From: Undaria pinnatifida
Lineage: Eukaryota; Sar; Phaeophyceae; Laminariales; Alariaceae
DNA: 64,000 bases
NCBI GenBank assembly: GCA_012845835.1
Contig: JABAKD010000023.1
Coordinates: forward strand, 18,648,691 to 18,712,690
Direction: 5' to 3'
Under the pieces are notes generated by a model. It was not told where the DNA came from and ran no database searches. It was given only the letters and a program-made list of their open reading frames with translations. Shown here one piece after another: positions 30,838 through 42,340 of the stretch. How positions within the stretch are numbered: position 1 is the first letter of the stretch; each line of letters begins with the position of its first letter. The translations under genes and the position numbers were made by a program.

Positions 30838-31100
30838 GCCTATTTTCCACATCTCTTATCCTCCATTTATTTCAAATATGCTTGCAAACTTACGGATTAC
30901 CATCTCAAGGTAATTCATCGGTGGGGCATCATTAAACAAATCTGGGTTGAGCTAGCCCTCTACCGATACCTATTTTCCACATTATTTAGCCTCTATCTCC
31001 ACCCATATACTTGCAAATTTACTGATTACCATCTCAAGGTAATTCATCGGTGGGGCATCATTAAACTAGTCTGGGTTGAGCTAGCCCTCTACCGATACTT
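30838..31100 (-). repeat. 129-bp tandem repeat in 3' region of Gypsy element 2
   Basis: About two copies of a unit containing GATTACCATCTCAAGGTAAT (30895 and 31024) and CTATTTTCCACAT (30839, 30968 and a partial at 31099). Non-coding, between the integrase stop and the 3' LTR. Confidence 0.8.
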
Positions 31101-31147
31101 ATTTTCCACAATTTCCGCCCAGAATCCTGGAATCCTCCTGATTAACT

Positions 31148-32371
31148 CTAGTCAGCATGTATGAACTTCTTACAACTCTTCGCAGTGATATGCACATGCC
31201 AACACCAGGTTCCTATCTCCTCACTGAAAGTCTTCAACTTGTCCTTGTGAAGGTGGACATTATATCTCTTTCCCATGTCCAGCAATTTGATTGTGTGTGG
31301 AAATGCTTGATTCGGAGCATCTTCCTCAGCTACCATTACCACTCTAGCTAGCTGCCAACCATTATGGGTCGTCTTGAAATATATGTACGATCTAATAATG
31401 TCTCGATCATAAATTCCCGGTCTTCCCCTAGTATCGCAACAAACTTTATACCCGGTGGCTACATGTCTATCACCCCGTGCACAGGCTAGGCTACGCTTGG
31501 CGAGTTGTACTCTAAATCTTCGATACTTTGCATTTTCGCCTCCGACTTGCAAGGGTTTTCCTGCCCAGTACCTAGATACCAAACTACCATATTGCTCAAG
31601 GTCAGTCTCATGCTCCCATGTTTTTACCTCTACTCCGTCCCAAGAAGTAAAATACTGGACTGCATTCTTACCACGTAAACCTCTTGAGATCCTGTGCTTT
31701 GATATAAAAGTGGGTAAAATACGGTGCTGGTCCAACTCCATCGTAACGTCCTCCGCCGTCAAATGGAAAGGTGGTGACCGCTCCGAATACTTGTTCAACA
31801 CATAATCGCTCATCGCCCATGGCAAAAATCTAGGTGGTTCTGCTCCTTCATGCGGATTAAAACACCTCTTACAACGATACACCGACACTCTGGCGTTGAT
31901 TTCTCTACCAGGCTCATCCTTTCTAATCTCCAACAACAATAAATTTCTACCGACCATTTTTCCATCACTCGCAGTTCCCGGTCCTACGAATAGAATCTTA
32001 TATGGCCCTGTCCAACACTGTGCTAACTTGGCTACTAAAGAAAATTTCTTACTTATTGAGTCTGTTTCGCTCGTTTTTAGTACATGTTGTCCACCTCCTG
32101 CTATTGTACTATGATCGTTATATACCCATACCCATTCTCCAGCACTATACTTGGGGTATCTACTCCTTATTTCTTCAAGATGCTCGTTTGCTGCAGCATG
32201 TCTAGCTTTAATCAAACGATCTTCCTCCCTTACCAATTCGAAAGCCTTAATCTGCCTATCACGCATAAGTCCAAGGAAATCTAGCTGGTCTTGCTTTAGA
32301 CCTTGATGACCCCTAACACCACGCCCTTCCAATATAGTCATAGGTAACCTGGGATATCTGCCAATGTGCAC
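31148..32371 (-). pseudogene. Integrase C-terminal and chromodomain of Gypsy element 2
   Basis: Open frame homologous to the last 400 residues of element 1's integrase: CWTGPYKI module, chromodomain-like HRISRGLRG...TWEHETDLEQYG, and the conserved tail ending FIHAD. Separated from the catalytic core by small indels between 32371 and 32480 that shift the frame. Confidence 0.85.
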
Positions 32372-32461
32372 TCGTTAGGAGCTAACCCAGTACCTCTACT
32401 GACGTTGTTATTGTGCGCTGCTACGGCGTGCATCAACATATCATCCCAATTTTTCTGGTCA

Positions 32462-33472
32462 TCAGCAATCAAATATATATGACAACATCTGACACAGGGT
32501 ATGATTTAACCTTTCAACCATGCCATTAGTCTGGGGGTGATACGAACTAGTAAATTTCTTTACAGCCCCTAAAGTTTTAAAAACTGCCGTACTTACTTGC
32601 GATATAAATTCCGTACCTCGGTCTGATAAAAAGGTATGAGGACATCCCCATCTTGGTATATAATCATCTACAATCTTAGCCGCACACCCTCTTGCTGTTT
32701 TCTCTTCTTTAGTAATAGCATATCCTTCTGCATGTCTACTAAATAAATCAACCAACAATAAAACGTAAGTGTTACCACGCTCCGTTTTAGGTAAGGGTCC
32801 TAATAAGTCGAAAGCAACCATCTGTCCGGGACGGCTGGGAAGAGGTAAATAAACTAGCGGCCATCTCACTGTCTTGCGCACAGCTTTTCTGGCCTGACAG
32901 GTATAGCATCTACGTATCCACCATTTTACACTATCCGCCATACCAATCCACCAATAGTATCTCGGCAACATTCGAAGCGTCACCTTTTCTCCCAAATGAA
33001 CTGCCTCCTTGTGGGTACAGTCCATAACCCATGGTCTTAATAACAAAGGGACATAAGTTCTAACTGGCTCCTCTCCTAATAATCGCTCATACTGTCCTGG
33101 GTTCCTGCCAACACGAGGTGCAGGTTCTACGGAAAGGCGTTTTACTAAGAGTTTCTGGGAGTCAGGAAGTTCCAATATTTTTCCTTGTGCTACTAATCTT
33201 CTTATCTCCAACTTATCTACTGTATCTGGAATGTCTTCATCCAATATCTCTGCAATCGCTATTCCAGCACGTAAAATTTCGATAACAATGCTAGAAGTCT
33301 CGTCTTTTCGTTTGTGCAATAGCCCAATCTTTTGCAGTTTTCTCGCATAATTTTTCACCAAATTCTCTTGCTTCTGAACTATCCAATTCTTCTTGTGGAA
33401 GCTCTTCCATATTATTTCCACTACCAGAGTTATCCGCGACTCCAGCACTACTACCTTCTTCAATGGGATCAA
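32462..33472 (-). pseudogene. Integrase zinc-binding and DDE core of Gypsy element 2
   Basis: Contains HKEAVH/CYTC, FDLLGPL, SDRGTEF and MVERLNH. A short insertion near 32478 (TATATA) causes the premature end. At the position of element 1's pol TGA (26595) this copy reads LVAQGK, showing that the ancestral frame was open there. Confidence 0.85.
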
Positions 33473-34530
33473 TCACGCCTACTTGTTGCAATTCTTTCAT
33501 GCCTAAAAGAAGTCTTCCCTCCTTAGTTAAAGGACACGCATGTAATACTTTCCCTGGTTCCCACTGACCACTAACTACTTGCGACGGTTGTACCAGAGGG
33601 GTATCGTCCGGCACTGCTAAACTACTACTTGACTGATCTACTACCGACTGTCTGCGCGCGCGTTCGTTCTGTATGACTTGCCATGCTCTAACAGATTTTT
33701 CGTTAGTGGTAAGAGGAGCTGTCCTCAATTCTCTCTCCCCCACCGTAAAAATCAAATCGGGGTCCAGCTCTTTCAGCCCATCCAAGCTGGAACCCGTTGG
33801 CTCGGCTAGCTGCATAGAATGCACGCCGCTCGCACCGATCAGATAGACATCGATATCTGTAGGGTCGGACAAGCGGACATCAGGGTGATGATCAGCTTCC
33901 GTGGCCGGCAATGGTAAACGCGATAACAAATCTGCGTTACCATTGACCTTCCCTGGTCGGTACTCTAACGTATAAGAATAAGCACTAAGAAAATCATACC
34001 ATCGTTTTACTCGGTTAACTTTCGTGGATAAGCTCTCCAAGTTTTTCAACGGTTGGTGGTCACTCACTACTACAAAAGGGATACCGTAAAACAATTGTCT
34101 GTTTTTCTTAACCGCCCACACAATAGCGGCACACTCCAATTCTGTTGCGCTCCAGTTTCGTTCATTTGGCATTGTCGTTCTGCTCAGGAAACCTAAAGGT
34201 CTGATAGAATCATCCGATTGTTTCTGTTCAATTACTGCTCCCAACCCATCAACAGATGCGTCTGTAATTAAACGGAAAGGTCGTTCACCTGACATGGCTG
34301 CTTTAAAGTCTGGGAAAGCTAAAACGTCTGGGCTCGACAGCCGTTTCATTAAGACTTGAACGATCTCAACGTGCTCGGTGGTAAACAGAAATTTGATAAC
34401 TTTAACGCCTAGATGTGCTTTCTCTGGCGCTAATTTGAGGTCAAATTTCGTTAATCGTTGAAAAAAATTGTCCAGATCCTGCACATGTTCTGTGCCACTA
34501 GCTGAAAAACAGACAATATCATCAATAAAA
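33291..34530 (-). pseudogene. RT remnant and RNase H of Gypsy element 2
   Basis: Starts inside RT at RLFIDDIVCFS (34518-34523 encode the intact DD), continues to LGVKVIKFL and then jumps to FTTEHVEIV. This deletes about 200 bp at an AAATTT-type microhomology. RNase H (TDASVDGLGAV, SATELECAA, SDHQPLKNL) is well preserved. A frameshift near 33290-33470 separates it from the integrase. Confidence 0.82.
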
Positions 34531-34552
34531 AGCCGTAGGAAAAAATGACCAG

Positions 34553-35317
34553 CTATCTCGACCTAACAAAATTCATTCTCAGCGCTTTGGTTCCCGCGAA
34601 CAGCTGCGCTCCTGTCGTATGACGCTGTCTATCGAGCATGATATCTCCACCGACCGTAATATTCCGATAAATAGTCAGCGCGCTCTCCTTGGCACAAACG
34701 TACACGGTTAGGAGGGAACACGAAGACTGAAAATTCACAAGTATCTTCCCTGGCGGAAGAGTCAAAAGGATCAGAAAAAAATGCACTACTAGTACTATTT
34801 CTGGTATTGCCTTTCGGTGCTGAATCCGCGTCAGCATATATAAGAAAGCCGAGCTCCTGTTAGATGCATTAACAGTGGTACTGTCCCCTTGTGGGGCAAG
34901 AGTGAACTCATCCAGACTTTCATCTACTCTACTCAACCTCTGTTGAGTGTGTGAAACACGGTATCTACTTGACTCAAGATCAAAGCTACCCAACCTGTTC
35001 ACAATCTGTATATCGTGGTCTACTTGCGACCCAAGATTAAAGCTATCCTTCTCGCTTTTGAAATCCTGTATAACATGGTCTACTTGCGACCTAAGATCAA
35101 TCTTGCCCAAAGAACCGACACACTTTCCTTTTTCATGTGCCAGTGAAACACGAGAGGAACTGGGGATACATTTGCCGGGGTAACACCAATTGCTCCTATG
35201 TTTCCTTGACCTTGTTCCTGACACCGCTCGTGCGCTCGAAATTTCCATGGCATGTGTCCACTTCGGTTGATCAGCCGAAGGGGGTGCGCAAACCCCTACA
35301 GTAGTCTGCTTGCTCAC
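34553..35317 (-). pseudogene. Pre-protease region of Gypsy element 2
   Basis: Matches the N-terminal part of element 1's protease frame, including a W-C-Y/W-PGK motif and LFAG.KALR. The protease active site is deleted: the sequence passes from ALRM to LLGRDSW and then directly to the RT FIDD box, marking two deletions within 60 bp. Further upstream (35458-35736) a shifted frame still matches element 1 around 22560-22700. Confidence 0.75.
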
Positions 35318-36319
35318 TGCTATACTCGGTACATCCTTACCGCTTCAAAATCGTGCAACAGTCAAGGGCCTATTTCGATCGTTACTACGTTCCGGACGGC
35401 CAAATCGCGTCGCACGATTGCGAACAACGGAATTGGTGCAGAGAGGAGGTGTTAAATTTACGCTTGAAGGAGTTCTGGGGTAATTACTTCCGTCACTACC
35501 TGGAAGGCGAAAAGATACTCTACTACTACTCTTACCGTTCTCAGACAGATCGCATCCTGCCTCTTGGTACTCAACTGCAGCGTATAATGCAGTATCGACC
35601 GCATCTTGCCCCAGAACCTGGGACGCCTCGGGACTACCCCCTCGGTTATCGCTATCTTCCGCGGGACTACCCCCTCACGGACTAAGTTATCTACACGTTT
35701 TGTATCTGCTGGCGAGGACGGGCAAAACGACAACAAAGAACATGCAACCGACGGAGGGGGCCTACTTATCCTACAAGTACCTCAAACATTTCGACGATGT
35801 CGGTTAGCTCGGTTTTTGAACCCACCGATACAGCAGTCTAATTTGACAACGGCGCGAACGTGTATTAACTTCTAGTGGTATGTCTTCCCGAACAGAGTGT
35901 TGGATCGGGGGAAGGGGAAGGGATTTCGTTGCGAGGTGACCTACTACTGATAGAAAATCACAGCTGGCACCCCCCCAACTTTTACCTACCGCACAGCTGC
36001 CGACTGACACGCGACGCGGCCTACCCCTAAGCGGAATGCGGGAGAGACCCCTAGCGGGCGCCCCCTTTACCACAGCATCAGTTGGGCGGTCAGACAAGCT
36101 GACAGGCGATCCAGGATCCGATATCGACCCCAAAGCGCGCGTACGGGCGTACATACGCCCCAACTGGAGTGCGAGGGTGTGCTTATCACCCTCCCTCATA
36201 CCCTTACTCAACTCACCCATCAAGGACGCGGGTGGGCCAGAAGAAGCAGACGAAGACGATACAGTAACGATGAACCGAGGAGCAAAAGAAGAGAGAGGCT
36301 GCCGACGACGCCAGTCTGG
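35318..36319 (-). other. Decayed gag/leader of Gypsy element 2 and primer binding site
   Basis: Only about 1 kb separates the 5' LTR from the pre-protease region, against about 4.2 kb in element 1, so most of gag is gone. On the minus strand the sequence after the LTR reads CCAGAC then TGGCGTCGTCGGCAG (about 36298-36312), a primer-binding-site-like sequence identical in 11 bases to that of the TRIM. Confidence 0.6.
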
Positions 36320-37008
36320 TGAAAGTGGTTATTGCTGGGCTGATCCTCACTAAATGTGGAGATCTGTGATGCAACGACCGTCACCCAAATGAACAGATTC
36401 TTCTCTCTCTTGCAGTAGCTCACAGTTCAAGGCACAAGGTTATTTTTATCGTCTTTTTATTATTACTTCTGGATGGATGAGATCGGGGGACGAGGTGCAC
36501 TGACAGAGGGGGGGGCGGTGACCCTGCTGCGCGGCGCACTCAGTTGTTCCGAATATACTCTTCCCTAAAGATGGGGTACTCAACGGGTGCCTCACCTTGC
36601 CTAACAAAGCTGTCCCGTGCGAGCAGTCTAGCTTCCAGACATCCTATACTAGCTTCTCATGTCTCCTGCTGTTAACGACTCTCAGAATCAGCTCTATTCT
36701 GCAAGGGCATCTACGAGAACACTGTTGTTCGATGGCCTACTGCTGTACAAGTTCCCACATACTCCTGGTAGATCATCTCTTGGTTCCGTGCTTACCGTAG
36801 CTCGGACTCCTTTCTACGCTCACTCAGCTTGTTGTACCGCCCCGTTTTACCACATCTGTTATTCCTAGCCTGTGATTGGCCCATATAAATATAATAACCC
36901 CTATTGGAAGATCCACAGAATTCGTACTGAAACCCTTGGCTCCCCAATACTTGAACCAAGTAACCTAGATTCCTTACTAAATCCAAGTGATTTTCCAATT
37001 TCACCACC
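36320..37008 (-). repeat. 5' LTR of Gypsy element 2
   Basis: Partner of 30032-30720; its outermost base is changed (C for A on the + strand at 37008). Confidence 0.88.
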
Positions 37009-37154
37009 GGGCGCCGGTGGAAGTGGTTATAGACGGCACGGCACCTATACCTGGGGAATATTTTGTAAGGATCCAGCGATATGAATGGCTTATAGGCAGC
37101 AAATTCGGCAAATGAAACACGAGCTTTGTAAGGATTTTGTAAGGATAGACAATT

Positions 37155-37352
37155 ATGATTGGCGATGATTGCACCGAGCTACGCGCTGTGATCGCGCCGC
37201 GTCTCTCGGGGAGAGAAGAGAGACCGCAAGCGGGACCGCGCGCAGCGCTGACACCAGACAACCGACACCACAGCCGACTCCTCAGCACCATGCTGGTGTG
37301 GCGGCTATGTACGCTTTGGTATGTCTAATTGCGGCTCTCCTAGCCTACGACC
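37155..37352 (+). repeat. Dispersed ~195-bp repeat R2, copy 1
   Basis: Near-identical, inverted copy at 44506-44702. Both copies lie about 130-150 bp outside the start of an LTR of the element-2 family (37008 and 44832), in the same relative orientation, but the spacers differ. Contains a short hydrophobic frame (MYALVCLIAALLAYDH) that I do not call a gene. Confidence 0.8.
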
Positions 37353-38868
37353 ACCCGGCTCGTTTCCGTGGTCCCGAGCAAAGGCGCCTCCCTGTAGCAG
37401 CGGTTGTAGTGTGACTAGTTTCGTTTCTTGGAGTCTGCCATCTGTCGATGCGACGAGGTGGGTAGTGATGGCGGAGGCAGCGGTGGGGACATTAGAGGCA
37501 GCAGCGGCCGATATCATGACGGTGGAGGCAGCGATGGAAGTAGCGGTGGAGGCAGCGGTGATGGACCCGCTCGGGAGAGCGAACGACAACAAAGTGCAAC
37601 TTCATCTACTTTGACAGCATCAAACATCCAAGGCAGCGTCGATTCATCGACATCACGAGCACTATTCTATCAAAGCCAGCAGGAAGCACGTCAAGGGGGG
37701 GAGCAGCGGGTGGGGTGGTTTCCTTTCAGCCCTCTACCTACGCTACACAAGGCCGGATGTGAGTGGTTCTATCGTAGACTTCTGTTCGTTACCTGCTGCT
37801 GTACGGACGAATCATACACCTGGTACCATGGTAAAGCAGTACAGGACACCAGATAAGAAACATACATACCTGGTACCTGCGGTAAGCTGGCTTTCTTATT
37901 TGTAAGGGGGTATGTTCTACACTGATTTCAGTATAACAGCTCCCGAGCTTCTTATTTTCCTCAAAATATCAACTTGGCTTTCTTATTACTGCACCTTTAA
38001 TATTACAGGTAGGTGTCTTATACTCCTGTAGTACTGTTGTATATCGTAAGACACGGAAATACTGACCTAGAGCAGTAGGTTCGCTTTCGTTTTTGGCAGA
38101 GGGTTTGTTCTCCCGGGCAACTTCAGTATAATGACTCCCGAGTTTCTTATTCCGGTACCTAAATATCACCCTGGCTTTCCTATTACCAGGTTTATTTTTA
38201 CGTGCCCTGTACTGCTGTACATCAGCAGTTTGTCTGCGGCAATGATATTTGGATACGAGGTACGAGTCGTACCAGGTCATTCTAGGCTCCTGCTCCTCCT
38301 GCTTGTGCCCTGCTGGTTGTCCTCGAATCTACCAGGTACCAGGTATCATAGCTCTGAGCATGCGATACCTGGTACCTGGTACGAAGTATATACCATACCG
38401 AACCTCTGATTAATCGCGTGCCAGATACCAGATGCAGTAGTACAGGACACCTAAAAGACACCAGGTACATAAATAGTGACCTAGGCTGGCTTTCTTGTTT
38501 GGGAGAGGGTCTTGTTTGGGGGAGGGTGCACTCTACCTTATGGTACATTAACTTCAGTACAAAGTATCCCGAGTTTCTTATTTTCGTGTAAATAACAGCC
38601 TGGCTAATTACCTTAACTATTTTGAAGCTATTGCTTCTGCGGGCTTGTTTGCTGTCGCAGCTTGTACACTCGTACACGTGATATATAGCTCTGAGCATAT
38701 GACTGGTACACGATAACTGGCACCTGGTACAATTGTGGCAGTCGTGTTTTCTTGGTTCGGCGGTTCGCAGCTGGCACAAGGCGTATTCAATTCCAAAATT
38801 CTCGCTTGCGTTTCCCGAGGTGAACAACCAGCGTGATCTGGTACCAGGACATGATGGTAGACTTGGCG
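37353..38868. repeat. Degenerate repeats (TTTCTTATT...CCCGAGTTTCTTATT) and GGTACC-rich DNA
   Basis: Three diverged copies of a unit with GGCTTTC(T)TATTT/GT, GGGAGAGGGT-like, ACTTCAGTATAA and CCCGAG(T/C)TTCTTATT occur at about 37885, 38065 and 38480; two more lie at about 44205 and 44405. Between them are many TACCTGGTACC / GTACCAGG palindromic motifs. 37400-37860 includes GGAGGCAGCGGTGG triplet-like DNA. No gene is supported. Confidence 0.55.
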
Positions 38869-39160
38869 TCAACACAAAGTCAGACGCGACGTATTTGGAT
38901 GAGGTCGAAGCCGCGAACACTGTGGACGCGCTGACTCACGTGAAAGCTTGTTGGGTGCAAACGCCATCTCTTTCGCTGGCGGGTATAGTGTCTAGTTTGC
39001 TTGGGAAAGAGTTGCCCACAGACCCGACCTTCCGCTTGTCTCGCCGGAGTTCTCCCCTCAACGCCCAACTGGTGATACTACTCTAGTTAGCTATGCGCGT
39101 GTCCTGTTCACGCTCGTTGGAGGTTATCGAACGTTTCTTGTTGCCAGCTTGATTGTTGGC
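38869..39160 (+). pseudogene. Fragment of a DEDD 3'-5' exonuclease domain
   Basis: The frame LDEVEAANTVDALTHVKACW followed by SLSLAGIVSSLLGKELPTDP and RLSRRSSPLNAQL resembles the C-terminal part of WRN/DnaQ-like 3'-5' exonucleases (the block before and around Exo III). A TAG at 39084-39086 interrupts it, after which the same frame still reads SLEVIERFLLPA, as expected for the domain end. The N-terminal Exo I and II motifs are not visible. It is probably the N-terminal domain of the decayed gene that follows on the same strand. Confidence 0.5.
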
Positions 39161-39712
39161 GCCATGCTCCTGAATCTGCTTGTAGGTGGAATGATAATGA
39201 TGCCTGCATTTAAATCCTTACGGTGCCGTCAAGGGTAGAGTACGCCTGCCTGGATGCTTACGCGTCCGTTCTCGTTTACGTGGAGATCTAGATATTGAAG
39301 GATCCCATACGCGGTCCGGGTCAGACCATTTTGCCGCCGGGAACACAGATGCGATTGGGATGTTTTGTACCACATTTATTGAGACCTTACTTCTTGCATC
39401 ATCTAAACCAACAGCATGCACGGCACATCCGCATCACAAGCGACTGAACCTGGTATCACCCCCCGAACCTGGTCTACTTTACGATGGAACTTTAGGTGCG
39501 ACTCCACAGCAACAACCATGCCAGTTGTGTTAGCGTTGGAAACGTACAGAGCCATGAGACTACCGCTGGATCTTTACTTCGGTGGCGTCCTCGATCACAT
39601 CAATCTGGCGGCCAGAAGAGGGTCGTAGTCAAAGTGAGCGACGCGGTCAAGCCTGCTACGTACGCAGCAACACAAGGAGGCTCCTTCCTCCGCGGGTGTG
39701 GGTGGTGTGACG

Positions 39713-41470
39713 ATGAAGGAAATCTGCGGCGGCGGCGGTGACAGGCTTGTCCTGTGGGACGTAATCCATGTTCGCCTTGCCGCCGATTGGGCAGCCGCCC
39801 CTGCGACACCAGCACCGTCGCCGAGGCCGAATGCAAGTGCCGCTTACAACAATGACGCCGACTTGTTCGCCACCGAAGCACCTTGCCACGTGGTGGGCTC
39901 GCTAGGTAAGACCTTGCCCCGTCCTAGGAAGGAGTTGAGCTGAGTTGTCTGACGCCCTGCCCGCATTGGCGTTCTTCATTTTCTTGCTGACGTTTGTATT
40001 ATTCACCAAACAAACCAAACTTTTTCGTTGGTGTTTTCCTTTTTAAGATGATGCGGACTCGGACACGGGCGAAGAGGACGGTGGCGACGGGTATGACTTT
40101 GATGTTGGTCACGACCGCGCTTGCGACCTAGGAGCCGGAGACGAGATCGGTGGTAATGTCGACCAGGACGACGTGAGTGCTGTAGAGATGGCAAATATGT
40201 TTTTCTTGTTTCTGAAATTTGCTCGGCGTCAATGTGCGCTGTGTATACGATTTTTTCTGTTCGAGTGTTCTGAACTCATGTTGATTGTTGCCCAACTGTA
40301 TCAGGGGGGTGGCCCACACATGCTCAAGGGTCGCCTGGATACCTTCCACGCGCTTCCACGTATCTCGCGCCTGGTGAAGAAGAGTCACGGCGCCTTCAAG
40401 CCCTCCATGGCTTGGTTGAGAGATGCTTGCCATATCGTTAATCTGGAAGACATCAAGGAGGCAAGCCGTTTTGACGTAACTTGTGTCGTTGTTCGGATCA
40501 GTGATATGGAGAGACTTAAGCTGTCGTCGGAAATAATGCCTGGACTGAGTCATGTGTCGTGACCATTACGCTCCTGCCGATTTCGCTTCCAACCGCAGGT
40601 AGAAAGTGCTCTTCAAGCGCGAAAAATGGCATCGGAATGGGTGGCAGAGTATATAGAGATGAACTGGACGTGTTTCTTGCGGAATTGTCGGCGGTTGGCG
40701 CCCAAGCGGACACGATTGTTGACTTGCTTTGGTTCAGTGATTGATCGGTTCTGCGACGTGATCGATGCGAAATCGGGATAAATTCTCCTGCGCGCGAAAG
40801 CACTGGAGGTCGTGAAGCTGCTCCGCGAGTACATCGAAGCTTGTTGTCTAAGCAAGCCTGACGGCTTGCCGCTGTACTACGCAACAGGGAAAAGTAAAGC
40901 GGGGATCACCACTCGTCGCTGTGTCAAAGGTACCAGCAGTACAGAGGCTTGATGTGTGTTTTGCGAGACTTTTCTATCACTAGGTACAGCGACCATTTCC
41001 ACCCATAAAACTGGCCTCACGGCGTAACCCGATGCTCAATAGTATTTGCCGTCAAGTATACCTCACGGTTTCGTTTGTTGCAGTGTTTGTAACATGTTGA
41101 TTTTTTTCCTCGGCTTGGTGGTCAACCAGGTAGTTCGTGTTATGATGGACCTGACGTACACCTGTTCAATATGTTCTCCGCATGCTGTAACTGTTTGTCC
41201 CTTTCTTAAAGGGTTTCATCGTTACCTCCGCAGGCTACTATTGCGCTTCTCCTGCGCTGGCCCACTCGATTTTGCTGGAGTTCATTTATTGCTGGAATAT
41301 TGGGATGGATGCGAAGAACCGCGGACCGCCGAAGTAGATTGGAGAGTGCTACGAACAGTTTGAGTTTGAGATTATCTAAAGCGACACGGCCAGCTGGTCA
41401 CCGGATAGCCCGATGTTTCCTGGGTGGGTCTCTGCTCTTGACGTGGTAGACACTGGTGAAAGAAGCGACC
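39713..41470 (+). pseudogene. Decayed multi-exon gene downstream of exonuclease fragment
   Basis: Exons with matching phases: about 39713-39905 (donor CTAG-GTAAG), 40048-40172 (acidic, DSDTGEEDGGDGYDFD; donor GTGAGT), 40305-40460 (MLKGRLDTFHALPRISRLVKKSHGAF split here for length: GRLDTFHALPRISR, KSHGAFKPSMAWLRDA; GC-AG type donor GAG-GCAAGC) and 40599-40950. The last exon reads WTCFLRNCRR...VIDRFCDVIDAKSG, then an in-frame TAA (40779-40781), then LEVVKLLREYIEACCLSKPDG and TGKSKAGITTRRC. Later blocks FHRYLRR (about 41215) and LAHSILLEFIYCWN (about 41265) lie in different frames, with TAG 41335 and TAA 41377. I recall this block order in exonuclease-fused proteins of protists, but cannot name the family with confidence. 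Confidence 0.5.
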
Positions 41471-42155
41471 TTTCTCAAAGATTGTGGGGACCTGATGCTC
41501 GGGGTGAGGGGCCGGTTGATCTTGTCGACCTCCCAACAACTTCAGAATCACTGTGATGAAATCAAAGGGCACGCCAATGTTAGGAATACGATTATCTCTA
41601 TTAGTCAACGGCATGCTGCATTGCGTGCTAGGTTGCGGGAAGCTAACGGGGGCGCGATGATTGCGGGTGTTGTCGGTAGCGCTGTTTCCCCTGCTGTTTC
41701 GCGGAGTTGGTATGGGGCAGGTATTGTTGGCGTTCGTCGCGGGGGCGCAGCGGCAGGTGCAGGCGTGTCGGCGTCAGCTGCAGATATGTTGGAGTTTGGC
41801 GACGGCGGAGATGAGGCTGGGTAGTTTGGCGCCGCCAACCGACGCCCAAGAAGCCCAAGGGCCCACACCGGGGCCCTCAGATTTTCTTTCACCGCGGCCA
41901 CAGTCGACAAGAAGGCGTGTACCAGGAGACTCGCCCTGCCTCGCGTGGGAGGGAGGGGCGGCCCTAATGCAATGTGCCGCCAGAAAAGCTCCGGCCCGAG
42001 GCCTGCAGAACTGGGGAAACTAGATCAGACGGCAAGCGGTGGTGGTCATGGTGTGAATGTGAAAAGTTCACTCTGGCGCATCTTGTCGTCGTAGGTTAGC
42101 GTCTGCAGTGTCGGGTCAAGTTTGCCTTTTGTTAATTCACAAAGAATAAAGACCG
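41471..42155 (+). other. Open Ala/Gly-rich frame and spacer
   Basis: 41456-41824 (+) is open (SQQLQNHCDEIKGHANVRN, then Ala/Gly/Val-rich). It could be the 3' end of the decayed gene or a different exon. It lacks recognisable domains. 42000-42155 shows nothing. Confidence 0.35.
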
Positions 42156-42300
42156 TACGAGTTTACAAGAGCTCCGCGTCGCGGGCGGCTGACGCCGTCC
42201 GCTACGCTTGCGCAAGGAAGATTTCAACTAAATATGGAGGGGGCAGAAAGAGGAGGCCCACGAACTAGTGCAACTAGAAAATTGATAATGCCAAGAGGTA
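42156..42300 (-). repeat. Cassette-end-like sequence
   Basis: Begins TA-CAAGAGCTCCGCG and continues GCGGGCGGCTG..GCCGTCCGCTACGCTTGCG, then AATGCCAAGAGGT. The same series of blocks, in the same order, ends cassettes C1-C3 (52642-52770 reads it in this orientation). The hairpin is imperfect here. It marks a diverged element sharing the cassette's right end. Confidence 0.6.
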
Positions 42301-42340
42301 TTTGTGCGGAGCTGATTGCCCTGTCTGTGCTGTGCTGTAT

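Larger units (their letters stand above)
30032..37008 (-). mobile_element. Ty3/Gypsy element 2, older and internally deleted
   Basis: Minus-strand element, about 6.98 kb, with LTRs at 36320-37008 (5') and 30032-30720 (3'). The LTRs differ by about five substitutions plus the terminal base of the 5' copy. Six extra bases (GTCTGG) are shared outside the TG at both ends, so the boundary could be 30026/36314. Compared with element 1 it lost nearly all gag, the protease active site, most of RT and the RT-RNase H connection, but keeps RNase H, integrase and the chromodomain. No target duplication is evident. Confidence 0.88.
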
